Source: Tubiluchus corallicola (taxonomy: Eukaryota; Priapulida; Priapulimorpha; Priapulimorphida; Tubiluchidae). From it: 64,000 nt of DNA. The notes beneath the pieces are model-generated. The model saw only the letters and a program-made list of their open reading frames with translations. It made no database searches and was not told the DNA's origin. Location of the stretch: NCBI GenBank assembly GCA_030141605.1, contig JAQGDQ010000454.1, positions 62,001 through 126,000 on the forward strand, written 5' to 3'. Positions 35,391-45,776 of the stretch are shown one piece after another. The position numbers and the translations under genes were made by a program. Each line of letters opens with the position of its first letter. Within the stretch, counting starts at the first letter, position 1.

Positions 35391-35890
35391 CCCTGTGTGG
35401 TACACTATTGTTGTAGTCCACGTTCCAGTTGCTTTGGTAACCCTGTGTGGTACAGCATTGTTCTAGCCCGCGTTCCAGTTGCTTTGGTAACCCTGTGTAG
35501 TACAGCATTGTTGTAGCCCACGTTCCGGTTGCTTTGGTAACCCTGTGTAGTACAGCATTGTTGTATCCCACGTTCCAGTTGCTTTGGTAACCCTGTGTAG
35601 TACAGCATTGTTGTAGCCCACGTTCCAGTTGCTTTGGTAACCCTGTGTAGTACAGCATTGTTGTAGCCCACGTTCCAGTTGCTTTGGTAACCCTGTGTGG
35701 TACAGCATTGTTGTAGCCCACGTTCCAGTTGCTTTGGTAACCCTGTGTAGTACAGCATTGTTGTAGCCCACGTTCCAGTTGCTTTGGTAACCCTGTGTAG
35801 TACAGTATTGTTGTAGCCCACGTTCCAGTTGCTTTGGTAACCCTGTGTGGTACAGTATTGTTGTAGCCCACGTTCCAGTTGCTTTGGTGA
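35391..35890. repeat. 50-bp minisatellite, ten units
   Basis: Ten head-to-tail copies, each starting CCCTGTGTRGTACAGYATTG and ending CCAGTTGCTTTGGTAA, with only 1-4 substitutions between units. Because 50 is not a multiple of three and the unit contains no stop on the minus strand, all three minus frames stay open (204, 144 and 138 codons). They are artefacts unless expression is shown. Confidence 0.97.
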
Positions 35891-36071
35891 ATTCCATTAT
35901 CTGCTGCTTGACATTGTTGTCATTGTCGTTTCTTTACTTGTTTTGTAATAGCATTGCAGTCTTATTCAAGATCCAGTAGACAGATTGGCACTACAAAATT
36001 GTTATCTTTATTGTTCTTTCTGTATTCAGTATCAGCACCGTTCCCTCTGTCTTCTTTCTCGATCTTTTCTT

Positions 36072-36513
36072 CAGTGGCAGCTTGATGTTAAAATTAGTGA
36101 AAGTGATACATCAGAATTTTTTAGCCATTGTTTTTAATATTGTGTAAAACGAAGCTAACGTATTAACGTAAGTTTATTGTTGTCATTTTTTGCTTACTAA
36201 TAACCTAAATTGTCCTAATTCACGCTTGATCTATTCACGTTAAGCATGTAACAACTGACAACAAAATGTGTGAGCGACAGTACTTTCTTTGTCTGGGCTT
36301 GCGCATGCGCACAGCAGCCAAACACCACATTGCTTTAGCTGTGTGCACATTGTTTTTGGCTGTGAAGCAAACAGTACTATTCTCAGCTGCTCTGGTTTCA
36401 AACAAGTATAAAGAAAGAACTAAAGAAAAAGGCTTATTACATTGAATATTATCGATAATATCAAGTGAAAATAGGGGTGCTGCTGTTCCACACTATCTAT
36501 ACACGAGCCGCCA
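36072..36513 (+). mobile_element. Family C hAT-like MITE
   Basis: Begins CAGTGGCAGCTTGATG, ends ACGAGCCGCCA, and shares the GAGCGACAGTACTTT and GCAAACAGTACT blocks with the other copies. Confidence 0.7.
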
Positions 36514-36837
36514 GCCACCCAAGTTTTCTTTATAGACGGGGTGATACTGTACCATCGCTTCACTAATAGCGTCCTTTCGAATGAAGCTAAAGCCATTCTC
36601 ATTCATGAGAGAAAAATTCTTTGAAGAGAATTTTTAGTTGAAGTTAGTTGTTACTGAACTGTGTTTTGTTCTCACGGTGTAGTCATTTTTATGGTAGTAT
36701 CGTTTAGGTAACTGAATGCCAGACAGAAGCAAATCTACTTGCAGTAAGTCCTCAAATTCAAAAAAATCTTCCACTCTTTTACTGAAAGCATCAATTTTTT
36801 TAAAGTAATTCTAATTAAACACTTTACTAACACATAT
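36514..36837. other. Unassigned intronic DNA
   Basis: Nothing recognised. Confidence 0.5.
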
Positions 36838-37031
<194 letters not shown>

Positions 37032-37460
37032 ATGTAATCATCAGATCTGTCTTATACAGAGATTGGTTTTTGGAAGCCAAGTTTGTTGGTATGACGAAGC
37101 TAGGTTAAGTAACCTACTGGGGATAATGGCAGCCCAGAATGGAGTATTCGATTGCTTTCGGTTCACAGCACGGATCAATTAAGGATCAATAAATCACCAA
37201 AATGGTGCCAGTATGGAAGTTGATAGGGTTTTTTCTTTTGGAAACTTGTCATGTTGGGCTGACGGCTGTTGTTAATTATTTGCCTCACAGGAAAGTATAT
37301 GTGAACAGTGAGGATAGATTTTAATGCTGTCTACAATATTGTGTCTGTTTGCTGTTGTAAAATCTTCTACACCTCTTTCCAGGTCTCCATTGCCACAAAT
37401 AAGTTTCTGTTTTGACGTTCTTAGGCGTCTCTTCTCTGCGTGCAGTTTTTTAAATGTCCA
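37032..37460. other. Unassigned intronic DNA
   Basis: Nothing recognised. Confidence 0.5.
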
Positions 37461-37716
37461 GGTTACCAACTGTGTTCTGGTTTGCTTCCCCTCTCAGACG
37501 TTCAGAACATCCTCCCCATCAGTGGCTTACCAACTGCGTTCTGGTTTTCTTACCCTCTCAGACGTTCAGAACATCCTCCCCATCAGTGGCTTACCAACTG
37601 CGTTTTGGTTTGCTTACCCTCTCAGACGTTCAGAACATCCTCCCCATCAGTGGCTTACCAACTGCGTTCTGGTTTGCTTACCCTCTCAGACGTTCAGAAC
37701 ATCTTCCCCACCAGTG
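37461..37716. repeat. 64-bp minisatellite, four units
   Basis: Four units with starts at 37461, 37525, 37589 and 37653. Each carries ACCAACTGYGTTCTGGTTT, CTCTCAGACGTTCAGAACAT and CCCCATCAGTGGC. All three plus frames are open through it (up to 135 codons); probably artefacts. Confidence 0.95.
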
Positions 37717-38114
37717 GTGGCTTGTGTATAGATAGTGTGGAACTGCACCACTCCATATTTTCACTCAGTATTATCAATAATATTCATAAACATGGTGTTT
37801 GGCTGTTGTGCGCATGCGGGAATGCGCATATGTCTGAGCCCACGTAGAGGAAGTACTGTCACTCACACAGTTTGTTGTCAGTTGTCACGTGCTAACCGTG
37901 AATAAATCAATACTGCGACAATTTAGGCTATTAGTAAGAAAAATATTTTTTGTTTAGGACTTTTTCAAATTTATGTATAAATTTTCGTATGTTTGTTTGT
38001 TTAAAATTACAACGTTAAAAGTGCATATATTTGTTTCGTTTTCACAGTATTAAAACAATGGTTAACAATTTTCTGAAGTAACACCCCACTAATTTTAACT
38101 ACTGGCCGTAACTG
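37712..38114 (-). mobile_element. Family C hAT-like MITE abutting the 64-bp array
   Basis: A family C copy in reverse. It begins CAGTGGTGGCTTGTGTATAG, contains AGTACTGTCACTCACACAG (the complement of the shared block), and ends AATTTTAACTACTGGCCGTAACTG. Its first bases coincide with the CAGTGGC word found in every unit of the preceding array. Confidence 0.65.
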
Positions 38115-38437
38115 CTCCCCCTTGATGTTTCTAATTTCTAATCCGTCTGTCACGTGTGAGTTTAAAAGCTAGTTTATAATTTAAGCTGGGATAGATGACG
38201 AAATAGCTAGGCTAAGCTTTGATGAGCTAGTCCTTGTAGTTGATTTTGTTACATTGATCTTTACGACTTGTATATTTGCTGTGTTTAGGGGTTCAAGTAT
38301 GCTCTACAGTTCTCAAAAATAACATTCCAGAGACGTGAAGTGTTGGAGTTTTTCTACCCCAAACTTTTGGTAAACTGAACTGTGATTAGTTCCAGGGGTA
38401 TTTATGCGAGTACCAAGAGGCTGAAGGGGTGGAAGTG

Positions 38438-38439
<2 letters not shown>
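38115..38439. other. Unassigned intronic DNA
   Basis: Nothing recognised. Confidence 0.5.
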
Positions 38440-38489
<50 letters not shown>

Positions 38490-38797
38490 AGTATTATTAG
38501 AGGTGGAAAGACAGAAAGGAAGAGGGAAACGAGAAAAGTAGAGGGAAAGAAAGAGAGAGAGAGAGAGAGAAAGGAGAAAAGAGAAAGAGAGAGAGAAAAA
38601 GAAGAAAAGAGAAAGAGAGAGAGGGAAAGAAACAGGAAGAGAGTGTGTGAGAGAGGGGAGAGAAAGAGAAAGCAAGAAAAGAGAGGGAGAGAGAAAGAGA
38701 GAGAGAGAGAAGAGAGAGGGAGAAAGAGAGAGAGAGAGAGAGAGAGAAGAAGAAGAAGAAAGAGAGAGAGAGTGAGAGAGAGAAAAAGAGAGAGGGG

Positions 38798-38828
<31 letters not shown>

Positions 38829-38972
38829 GGGGGGAGAGGGGAGAGGGAGAGAGAGAGAGAGAGAGAGCGGGGGGAGAGGGAGAAAGAGAGCAGGACAGAG
38901 AGAGGGAGAGAGAGGGGGGGAGAGTGGAGAGAGAGAGAGAGAGAGAGAGGGGAAGAGAGAGAGAGAGAGAGT
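38440..38972. repeat. Long imperfect (GA)n polypurine tract
   Basis: About 530 bp that is almost entirely purine on the + strand, with GA, GAA and GGGA variants. The long minus-strand L/S/P frames (229 and 182 codons) and the plus-strand E/R frame are artefacts. Confidence 0.97.
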
Positions 38973-39344
38973 CGTATATTTCAGAAAAAGATAGGAGAAC
39001 AACTACATAAAAAGAGAGGCAAAATGAAAGACTCTTGCTGTACATAAGTCTTGTTGATGCAAGCTTAAATTATTTTACTACACATTCCTGCCTTTCCTGC
39101 CTGGTTTCTCTGGAGGATTTACTACAGCAATAATCTCTGCCTGTTTCTCATATACAACCGGAAACATTCGCGGCCATTTTGTTTACTTTTGCTTGTTTTG
39201 CTGCATTCTCTTGCCATGTGTTTTTGCTTCCCTGCTGGACCCCCTTCTTGGCCAGGCAAAGTTAGTTTTAGGTAGTGGACACTAGCATTTTTTCAAGGTC
39301 AACACATCAGCTATTAGCAAAGCATATAATAGAGTACGTTCAAA
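38973..39344. other. Unassigned intronic DNA
   Basis: Nothing recognised. Confidence 0.5.
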
Positions 39345-39722
39345 ACTCGGTTTGCTGGACAAAAGCGGGGAGGCATCCGTCCGAATTTGCTGATTGTCCG
39401 TATTTACCGATACTAAGCCAATATAGTAGGCGCCGAGTATTATACTAACGGTAATGCAGAATCGGTTACCTAATTGTCTGAAAAACGTCTAGTTCAAGCC
39501 GCTTCTATGCAAAAGTATATAAAAACGGCCAGCAATTGACTCAAATCGCTCGATTCTATAATAATTATTTTTATACATAGAGATATACACGTGGTTACAC
39601 TGACCAGCTTACGGTCAGCTCGTGAAACAACGAATTACGTTCGTATTATGCGGGACTTCTAATGGACCAGATTTTATCCGAATTTTCCGATATCCGCAAA
39701 ATCGATGTCCTCCAAACCGAGA
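39345..39722. mobile_element. Pogo/Tigger-like MITE
   Basis: The ends ACTCGGTTTGCTGGACA and the complement of TCTCGGTTTGGAGGACAT are imperfect inverted repeats. Both continue into CCGTCCGAATTTGC / GGAAAATTCGGAT-type words. The CTCGGTTTG/CCGAATTT style resembles pogo/Tigger ends. No TA duplication is clear. Confidence 0.4.
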
Positions 39723-39761
39723 TATGAGAGTATGTTTACAATGTATATTGTGGAAGTGATC

Positions 39762-40064
39762 TTAAAGAAATAGAAAATGGATACCTGAAGTAAGTTTCCA
39801 GCAGATAAGCAAAATACTAAGTAATACAGATTTGGATGGATTTTTTTTTGTTTTTTTGGGACACAATTTAACATTGCCTTTTCTTCCCCTGATATACGTT
39901 GTGCGTATATGATGTCATGTAATGGCACCATCGGAACAGTATTGCCGGAGATTAAAAATGAAAACAAACAAAAAATCCGTTTAACGCGAGTACAATGTGT
40001 GGATAAAATAGCTATAGCGATTTTTCTGAAACCTACTTCTGGTACCTCTTTTCTTGTCTTTTAA
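39762..40064 (-). mobile_element. Family B element with internal deletion
   Basis: 303 bp bounded by TTAA. It starts TTAAAGAAATAGAAAATGG and ends GGTACCTCTTTTCTTGTCTTTTAA. It keeps the left portion of family B, including the GATGTCATGTAATGGC block, and lacks the right part except the extreme end. Confidence 0.7.
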
Positions 40065-40429
40065 GCCGAAGTACACTCGTGGCTTGCATACCACGTGGTT
40101 TGACTGGTTTCATGTTTGCGTAACTGTGGGATGGGTTTCATTAATGAGCGATTTTTAAGTGTCTACTGATATCAGTTCTTGAATCTGAAGCACCACACGC
40201 GGCGAGCGATGAAAAACTTAATGAGAAGAATATGGCTTCTTGATATTTTTGTCATATTGTTTTGGTGCTTGGTGCCTTTGATAAGAAACAGGCTCGAAGT
40301 AAGTTGTGTCTGGCTACATAAAGTTAACGATTGTGCTCATTTTACATTAAGACTGGAGCGTGAAAATTGCAGTTTGAGGTAGGCTGTAACCGTAGCCGTA
40401 GGCCTAAACGTGTAAACTGCTGATAAATG
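40065..40429. other. Unassigned intronic DNA
   Basis: The 67-codon frame at 40179-40382 has no recognised motif. Confidence 0.45.
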
Positions 40430-40680
40430 TAGGCTTAAACATGCACACTGTTCCGACACCTAGGCCTAAGCATGCAAACTGTTCCTAGACGTAGGCCTTG
40501 CATGCAAACTGTTCCCAGACGTAGGCTTTGCATGCAAACTGTTCCCAGACATAGGCCTTGCATGCAAACTGTTCCCAGACGTAGGCCTTGCATACAAACT
40601 GTTCCCAGACGTAGGCCTTGCATACAAACTGTTCTCAGACGTAGGCCTTGCATACAAACTGTTCGTAGTTGTATACCTAA
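40430..40680. repeat. 30-bp tandem repeat
   Basis: About eight units of GCATGCAAACTGTTCCCAG + ACGTAGGCCTT. The central five are nearly identical, and decayed units extend to about 40390 and 40760. 30 is a multiple of three, so long repetitive frames arise on both strands; probably artefacts. Units follow each other without spacers, so this is not a CRISPR array. Confidence 0.93.
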
Positions 40681-41188
40681 GTATTCAACTGATCGTAGAC
40701 CATGACGTTAGCATGTAAATTGCTCCTAGATGTGGGCCGAAGCATATAACCGTGAATAGACCTGAGTAGTGAGCATTCATCTATCTGGTCTAAAGCCTGT
40801 GTAGATGCATAACGTTTACTCCCTTCACAGCAATGCTACGCTTTTGTACTGAAACACTTTATAAGCCGTCTTTGTATTTGTTCCTCTTGCAACTCTAAAA
40901 TGTCTAGTGGGGGTTAAGCCGCCATAAAGAAACATTCTCGCCCGCCCGTCAAAGATTCTGTACTGTTCTGATTAGCTGCAGGTTTTTTGTGCCCAGAATA
41001 GAAGCAAAAGAACCAGGGATTTGTTAAGAAGATAATCATAATTTGGGAGTTCTTCAGCTTCCGGGCGGAGACAACAGAGATGCTGGTGGAATAACACCTT
41101 CCCGATGTGATGAGTCTGTCAGATGTTTGCTTTTTCTACAATAATAAATCCAAATAAAGTCTCCGTCCTACAAAACAATTTCAGGCAG
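40681..41188. other. Unassigned intronic DNA
   Basis: Begins with decayed units of the 30-bp repeat. Nothing else is recognised. Confidence 0.5.
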
Positions 41189-41345
41189 TAACAGTGTTGA
41201 AGTGTCACGCCGTATATTAGTGACTTAAATTAAGCAATGTTGAGCGTTATCAATGAATGGAACTACCATTTGTGTAGTTTAAACATTCTACGGCTGCTGA
41301 ATATTTGTCTCGTTGAGGGGTGGGGGTCGAGACCTGGACTCCTCT
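41189..41345 (+). mobile_element. 5S rRNA-derived SINE, copy 1
   Basis: 41192-41265 follows the order of a 5S rRNA gene: CAGTGTTGAAGTGTCACGCCG (5S: CACGTTGAAxxCACCGG), then TTAAATTAAGCAATGTTGAGC (5S A-box/intermediate element region AAGTTAAGCAACGTCGAGC). The later C-box is decayed. The tail TATTTGTCTCGTTGAGGGG matches copy 3 (TATTTGCCTCCTCGAGGGA). Confidence 0.5.
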
Positions 41346-41364
41346 AGTTTCCCATATGGCCCAG

Positions 41365-41560
41365 ACTCTCTGCCAGTCTAGTGTCGCATCTTAGTGACTA
41401 AAGTTAAGCATTGTTGTGCCCAGAAAGTAAATGGAATGGTAACTTCCCTGTTCAGTATTTCGTCTTAGACATTTACTTGAAAATAGCTAGGTTCCAGTCT
41501 CGCCATAACTATCAAGTAGCCCTGCCGTTGAGTGCCAGTACAGCTTGGTAAATTGTTGAA
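41365..41560 (+). mobile_element. 5S rRNA-derived SINE, copy 2
   Basis: GACTAAAGTTAAGCATTGTTG at 41396-41415 corresponds to the 5S internal promoter region, followed by AAGTAAATGGAATGG at the 5S TTAGTACTTGGATGG position. The tail CCTGCCGTTGAGTGCCAGTAC matches copy 3 (CCTGCAATTGAGCGCTGAATT). Confidence 0.5.
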
Positions 41561-42753
41561 CTGCATTAAAAGATTATTTTCCCCTCACGAAACTGCGTGT
41601 TTTGTCAATTTTTCTTATTGAAACTTCCAGCTTCGATTTATTCAGATGTTTGAATCTGTTTCCAGTTTTAAGGTCTTTCTTCTTTAAAGGTTTTTCTTGT
41701 CGTTTTAGTCTGTTATTGTCCTTTTCTTTGCATGATTTTGGTTAACACTGCTACACTATTCGAAGATTTGAAACGTGATTGTATCAACATGTTCTAGTTA
41801 TATTGTAGATGAGTAAAGTTTTGTTTAACTGTAATTAGGAGTCAGGTGAATAAAATGAATATTTTTCATCCTTACGCTTTTTTGTGTTATCAATTCAGCG
41901 TCTGTTTTCAAACCGATTCCACTTTTATCGATAGCTTCTATATCAGCACTGAATCACTCATTTCTAAATATCGTTCACAAACTGTTCCCAAATACTCCCA
42001 CTGCTTTCTCGTTTCGAAAATGCAAACAACTTTTTGTTTGCAAACATTAGAAGTAAACACATCCTGGTGTTTTCCTTTAAACAGGTCGCACAGTCGCCAT
42101 TAGTATGAATCACTGTGTAATTATAGCACAGCTTACCGTAGATTGGCTTAATTTGATTGGTTTTGAACTTGAAAGCTCTCTTCATTACGACTTGTATTGA
42201 GATAACTGAGAAGTTCCATTGCAGTGATTTGTCGCAAGGTTGTGTATTAATCTCACTTTACCCAACCTGCTCTTTGGTAGCTTCTTAATTAAGACGGCAT
42301 AAAACACTAGTGCCAATACGCAGCCTTGTGGAACTGCTCTGTAAGCTACTTGTCTAGAGATTGTGCAATAATCTTACAATAAGATTAGCTGCTGTGCTGA
42401 TGGTTCAAGTGCTTGTTGAAGTGCCTCTCTAATTCACAAGTTTGCCACTGGAAGGGCCCAGAAACTTGTAGTATTTAAGTACAGGGGAAATTCTTGTTTA
42501 GTTTTCTCCTCAGAGTTCTATTCTATATAGAATTAAGGTTAAATGAAGAGCAAACTGTTCACTCTAAACCTGATGAAGCGGGCTTAGTGGCGTCAAAGCA
42601 TTCAGCTATTGTGTAGCTACATAATAGTTTCTGGGTGCAGTGCTTTAGTCAAAATTAGTCTTATACTAGTTAAGAACCATCTTGAAAGGACAACATTCTG
42701 CGTATCATTGTATTATCGTTAAAGAATTTTTGTGCTCTAAAGGTTATGCCGAC
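41561..42753. other. Unassigned intronic DNA
   Basis: Short frames at 41846-42103 (+) and 41964-42185 (-) overlap each other and carry no motif. No repeat is recognised. Confidence 0.5.
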
Positions 42754-43302
42754 TTAATGGAGGACAGGATGATTTTTCATATACTACCCTAGTATACATT
42801 TTAACACAATTAATACTGCAAAATACTGCAACTATTGATGACATCAAAAACACAATTTTCAGCAGCTAAAATATTGCACCAGCGCATTGTACGGGTTTGT
42901 GACAACGAAAATTAAAGTGCAGTATTACCTGTAAGATATTCAGTGTGTTGTACTAAAATTAGGAAGTTTTAAGATAAAAATTCAAATTCCAAATTTACCG
43001 CTGTGCTCACGCATGAGCTGTCGAACGTGCGTAGTTCATCACAAACTAGCACGTCAGAACTGAGAGGTACAACACCTGTTTTTTTGTACAATGCGTTTCT
43101 GAAATGCAGGAGCTTGTGCCTATCTAACTAGCAAATGGTGAAATGAATGTAACAGCGAAAAGCTATTGGTGCGAACGCGAAATTGTGTTTGTGTGGCAAT
43201 AATTCTTTCACGTAAGTAATTTTTGAAAAAAATAGTATGCTGCTTTCAATATTTTAAAGAGTAGATTGTTTTGACCGAGAGTTTAAGATTGGGTTCGGTT
43301 TG
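42754..43302 (+). mobile_element. Family A TTAA element upstream of GRIP exon 2
   Basis: It starts TTAATGGAGGACAGGATGATT and ends GATTGGGTTCGGTTT, with a deletion of about 60 bp after the left end. It finishes about 175 bp before the exon 2 acceptor. Confidence 0.75.
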
Positions 43303-43476
43303 TCATGACATGACTCTAAAGGTTATGTCATTTTTAGTCGCTGTTTGATGCAAAGCCGGTTCTCTGCAGATGAAAAATGTGTCATATTAGCCTCAATGAT
43401 GTGGCGAAGGTGCAAGAAGTTGTGTAGAAATTCACGCTTGATTCTGTCGAAGAAAATGTGCGGGATTCTAAAACAG

Positions 43477-44031
43477 TGGGGAAAGAAATGCTGAGAGTTC
43501 AAGAAGAGAACGTGAAAAATAAGGAGCCTCACGGAGAGGGTGGTAAGAACATGGAGTACCGTGGGGAATCTCGAAGCGGAAGTTCGACACCGGTGATAAA
43601 CATGACACCACGCGTTACTCTGCGACATCCTCCATCTAGTAACAACAATCGCGAGGCAATGGTGACCCGATCCAGAAACAAGAACGATTCTCGCGAGTCC
43701 AGTGGTTATGGAGGCGAGAGGTGCCAAACACCAGAACTTGACTTCAGCCGAATGGTTCCCCGCCAGATGGCGTCCTCGGTGCAAAGCCATCAGCCAGAAC
43801 TTAGACACCATGGTGTGGGCAGGCAGGGGTCCTTCACTTCCTTGCCGCCCCAGAGTCGCGGCTCGACCCCTGGTGTCGAATATAATAAGCCGCCATCTTT
43901 GGTGAGTCTTCCTATAGGGCCAAAACCAAAAAAGAAAAAGGGCTGGTTTAGTTCTTTGCCCCGGTTCCTGAAAGGGAAATCTGGGTCGAAATCTGGATCG
44001 AAGAAATGTCTGGCAAGAATGTCGGCTATTG
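43477..44031 (+). CDS. Grip: GRIP-family scaffold, exon 2 (Ser/Arg-rich N-terminal region)
   Basis: Open from 43428 (after an in-frame TAG) to a consensus donor ATTG|GTGAGT at 44031/44032, phase 1. The acceptor AAAACAG|TG at 43476 also gives phase 1. Otherwise translation could start at ATG 43488. From that Met the 181 codons are polar, Ser/Arg/Gly-rich and probably disordered, with several RxxS/RSxSxTP-type phosphorylation-like sites (about residues 25-35 and 111-128). A basic-aromatic block, KPKKKKGWFSSLPRFLKGK, sits at residues 146-164, followed by GSKSGSKKC with Cys174. GRIP proteins are cytoplasmic and membrane-associated PDZ scaffolds for AMPA receptors, ephrins/Eph receptors and Fras1-type proteins. 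This region precedes PDZ1. The assignment rests on phase continuity to the PDZ1 exon, not on similarity of this exon itself. Confidence 0.78.
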
Positions 44032-44069
44032 GTGAGTATATGAGTATGACGTCATTTGTGCAGTTTGAG

Positions 44070-44620
44070 CAAGTTTATTTTATTATTTTATTTCGTAATA
44101 TTCAAAGTGCAATACACGAGTGACAAGGCAGTTAAAAAGTGAAATAAAATAATAAAAGACTACTAGAAAAACAGTGTAAATTAAAACAAATTGATAAGAA
44201 TAATATAAGTAGAAGATTATGGTAAAAAACACAAAGAACTAAAATGGCTGCTTACAAGTGTCTGTTAAAAAGTGAAAATTTGCTTAAATTAACATGACGT
44301 AACCGTTTTTTAAATAATTTTTGTTGCTAGCATTTACAGTTGGAGCATCATTCACATGTGGTGGTCGTCTATTCCATAAACTTACAAGTCTGTTGCTGAA
44401 GAAATGTTTAAAGCAATTTAAGTGAGCTTTTTTCACTTGTAATTTCAAATGGTGGCCCATTGTAATATTTGCAAGTGGCGCAAAGTTAAAAAAAGATTCA
44501 CTTACGAATTATGCTGTATCGCATAGTTAGATCATTATAAATGAGTCTTAATTCTAGGGGTTCCAATTTGACTATTGGTATTCTATTTGGGCTAGGTTTA
44601 GTAAGCAGGACTCTTTGTTT
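44070..44620 (-). mobile_element. LINE 3' fragment just inside GRIP intron 2
   Basis: The minus strand reads PSPNRIPIVKLEPLELRLIY, NDLTMRYSII, then after a frame break HHLKLQVKKAHLNCF, KHFFSNRLVSLWNRRPPHV and NASNKNYLKNG, with a stop at 44284. This matches the C-terminal order of CR1/Jockey-type RT proteins (LExLELRRxxxDLxxxYKI ... FFSNRVxxLWNxLPxxVV ... FK). The rest, down to about 44070, would be its 3'UTR ending in a TTTATT-rich tail, about 40 bp from the exon 2 donor. Confidence 0.65.
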
Positions 44621-45712
44621 ATTAAGACTGCAATTAATTATTGATAAATTTAACAATAATGTTGCTGGTTAATGATTAAAGAATTATATAGTTTTAGTTA
44701 TTATTATTATAGTTTTTGACCGAAAGGAAAAAAATGCAAAAAGGACAGAGCTGGTATTGAACCACTGGCTGCCAACATTGACTTAAAATCTGTCATTGTC
44801 GTCAACAGGATCTATAGTCATGGTGCAGGACGTAGTACAAAAGTCACCGAATTTGTTACTTGAATATTCACTTTGGAAATTTGAATGGTCGTAGGAAGGA
44901 CTGTTTTCTGTGTTATGGTTTTGGTTACTTACATAAGATGTGTGATAAATTATGAATGTGCTTAGATGCTCTGTGACCTTGACTTGTGACCTTATTTATT
45001 GACCTCGTGACATTGGAAGTTCGAGTGTTTATGTTCAAGACAACTTTTCTGTTAAATTTGTGTGCATTTTGAAATTTTGTTTAGAAATTTAATTTGGTGC
45101 ATGTGGCCAACAAACAAATACCGCTTCTCTCCCCGATTCGATCTGAGTAAAACTGAGTAAAATAATGGAACGCCCTAAAAATTAAATCAACAAAACTAAT
45201 AAGAGTTAAATAAACAAAAGTAAACATGACCTATAAACATAAACAGGCGAATGCCTGGATCTATTTTAGCTACATTTTTCCTCACAAATAAAATGACTGA
45301 CGGAGCACATGCTTCTTGTATCCTGGGGAAACATTCCCGCGCCGATAGTATGTCCTGGTTGTAAAATTTTGGAGCGCTAATGTGTTTTGCTGGTGCTTTA
45401 GCCCTCTAGCGGCAGCTGTTGTTAATAGGAAGCCGCGTTGAACTTTGTAGTCGAGATTACGCAATTTGCATGATTACTTTACGCCCGTTAAATGGCGACA
45501 CGTGTTTACGTTGGATCGTAAAAAGGCGTCCTATTTTTAACTTGAGTTTAACTCATTAATTCGTATTGTAAAGTTCTGCGAGTATAGTAGCACATCGTTT
45601 TTGTTATAAGTTGCCTTATGAAGCTTTGAGTTTTTTATAATATTGACGACAAGATAAATTTCAGAAATATACAAATTGAAACGTCTTTGCTTTAGCCTTG
45701 ATGAACCAATAG
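44621..45712. other. Unassigned intronic DNA
   Basis: A tRNA-like B-box in reverse at about 44752-44765 is not supported by a fold. Nothing else is recognised. Confidence 0.45.
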
Positions 45713-45776
45713 TAGGGGTGAGCATCGAACGTTCGAATTCGACTCGAACCTAAATTTATAGATTCAAATAATTCAG
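45713..45776 (+). mobile_element. Family K hAT-like end fragment
   Basis: TAGGGGTGAGCATCGAACGTTCGAATTCGACTCGAA resembles the termini of the element at 2040-2412 (TAGGAGATGAGCAT; CGAACGTTCGATGTTCATC). Only one end is present. Confidence 0.45.

Noticed and set aside
35257-35897. 204-codon minus-strand frame with protein repeats
   Set aside because: All three frames are open for a trivial reason (a stop-free 50-bp unit whose length is not a multiple of three). Kept as a finding, not as a gene.
38313-39047. Long frames of 229, 182 and 134 codons on both strands
   Set aside because: They are translations of a GA/CT microsatellite (S/L/P or E/R only). The same applies to frames over the other simple repeats.
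40430-40680. CRISPR array
   Set aside because: The 30-bp units are contiguous, with no unique spacers and no cas genes; the genome is eukaryotic. The same holds for the 25-, 49-, 50- and 64-bp arrays.
43323-43811. 162-codon minus-strand frame opposite GRIP exon 2
   Set aside because: A shadow of the real plus-strand exon, which has a consensus splice donor and phase continuity.
44740-44830. tRNA gene or pseudogene on the minus strand
   Set aside because: A GGTTCAATACC B-box and a T run are present, but no A-box, D arm or acceptor stem can be drawn.
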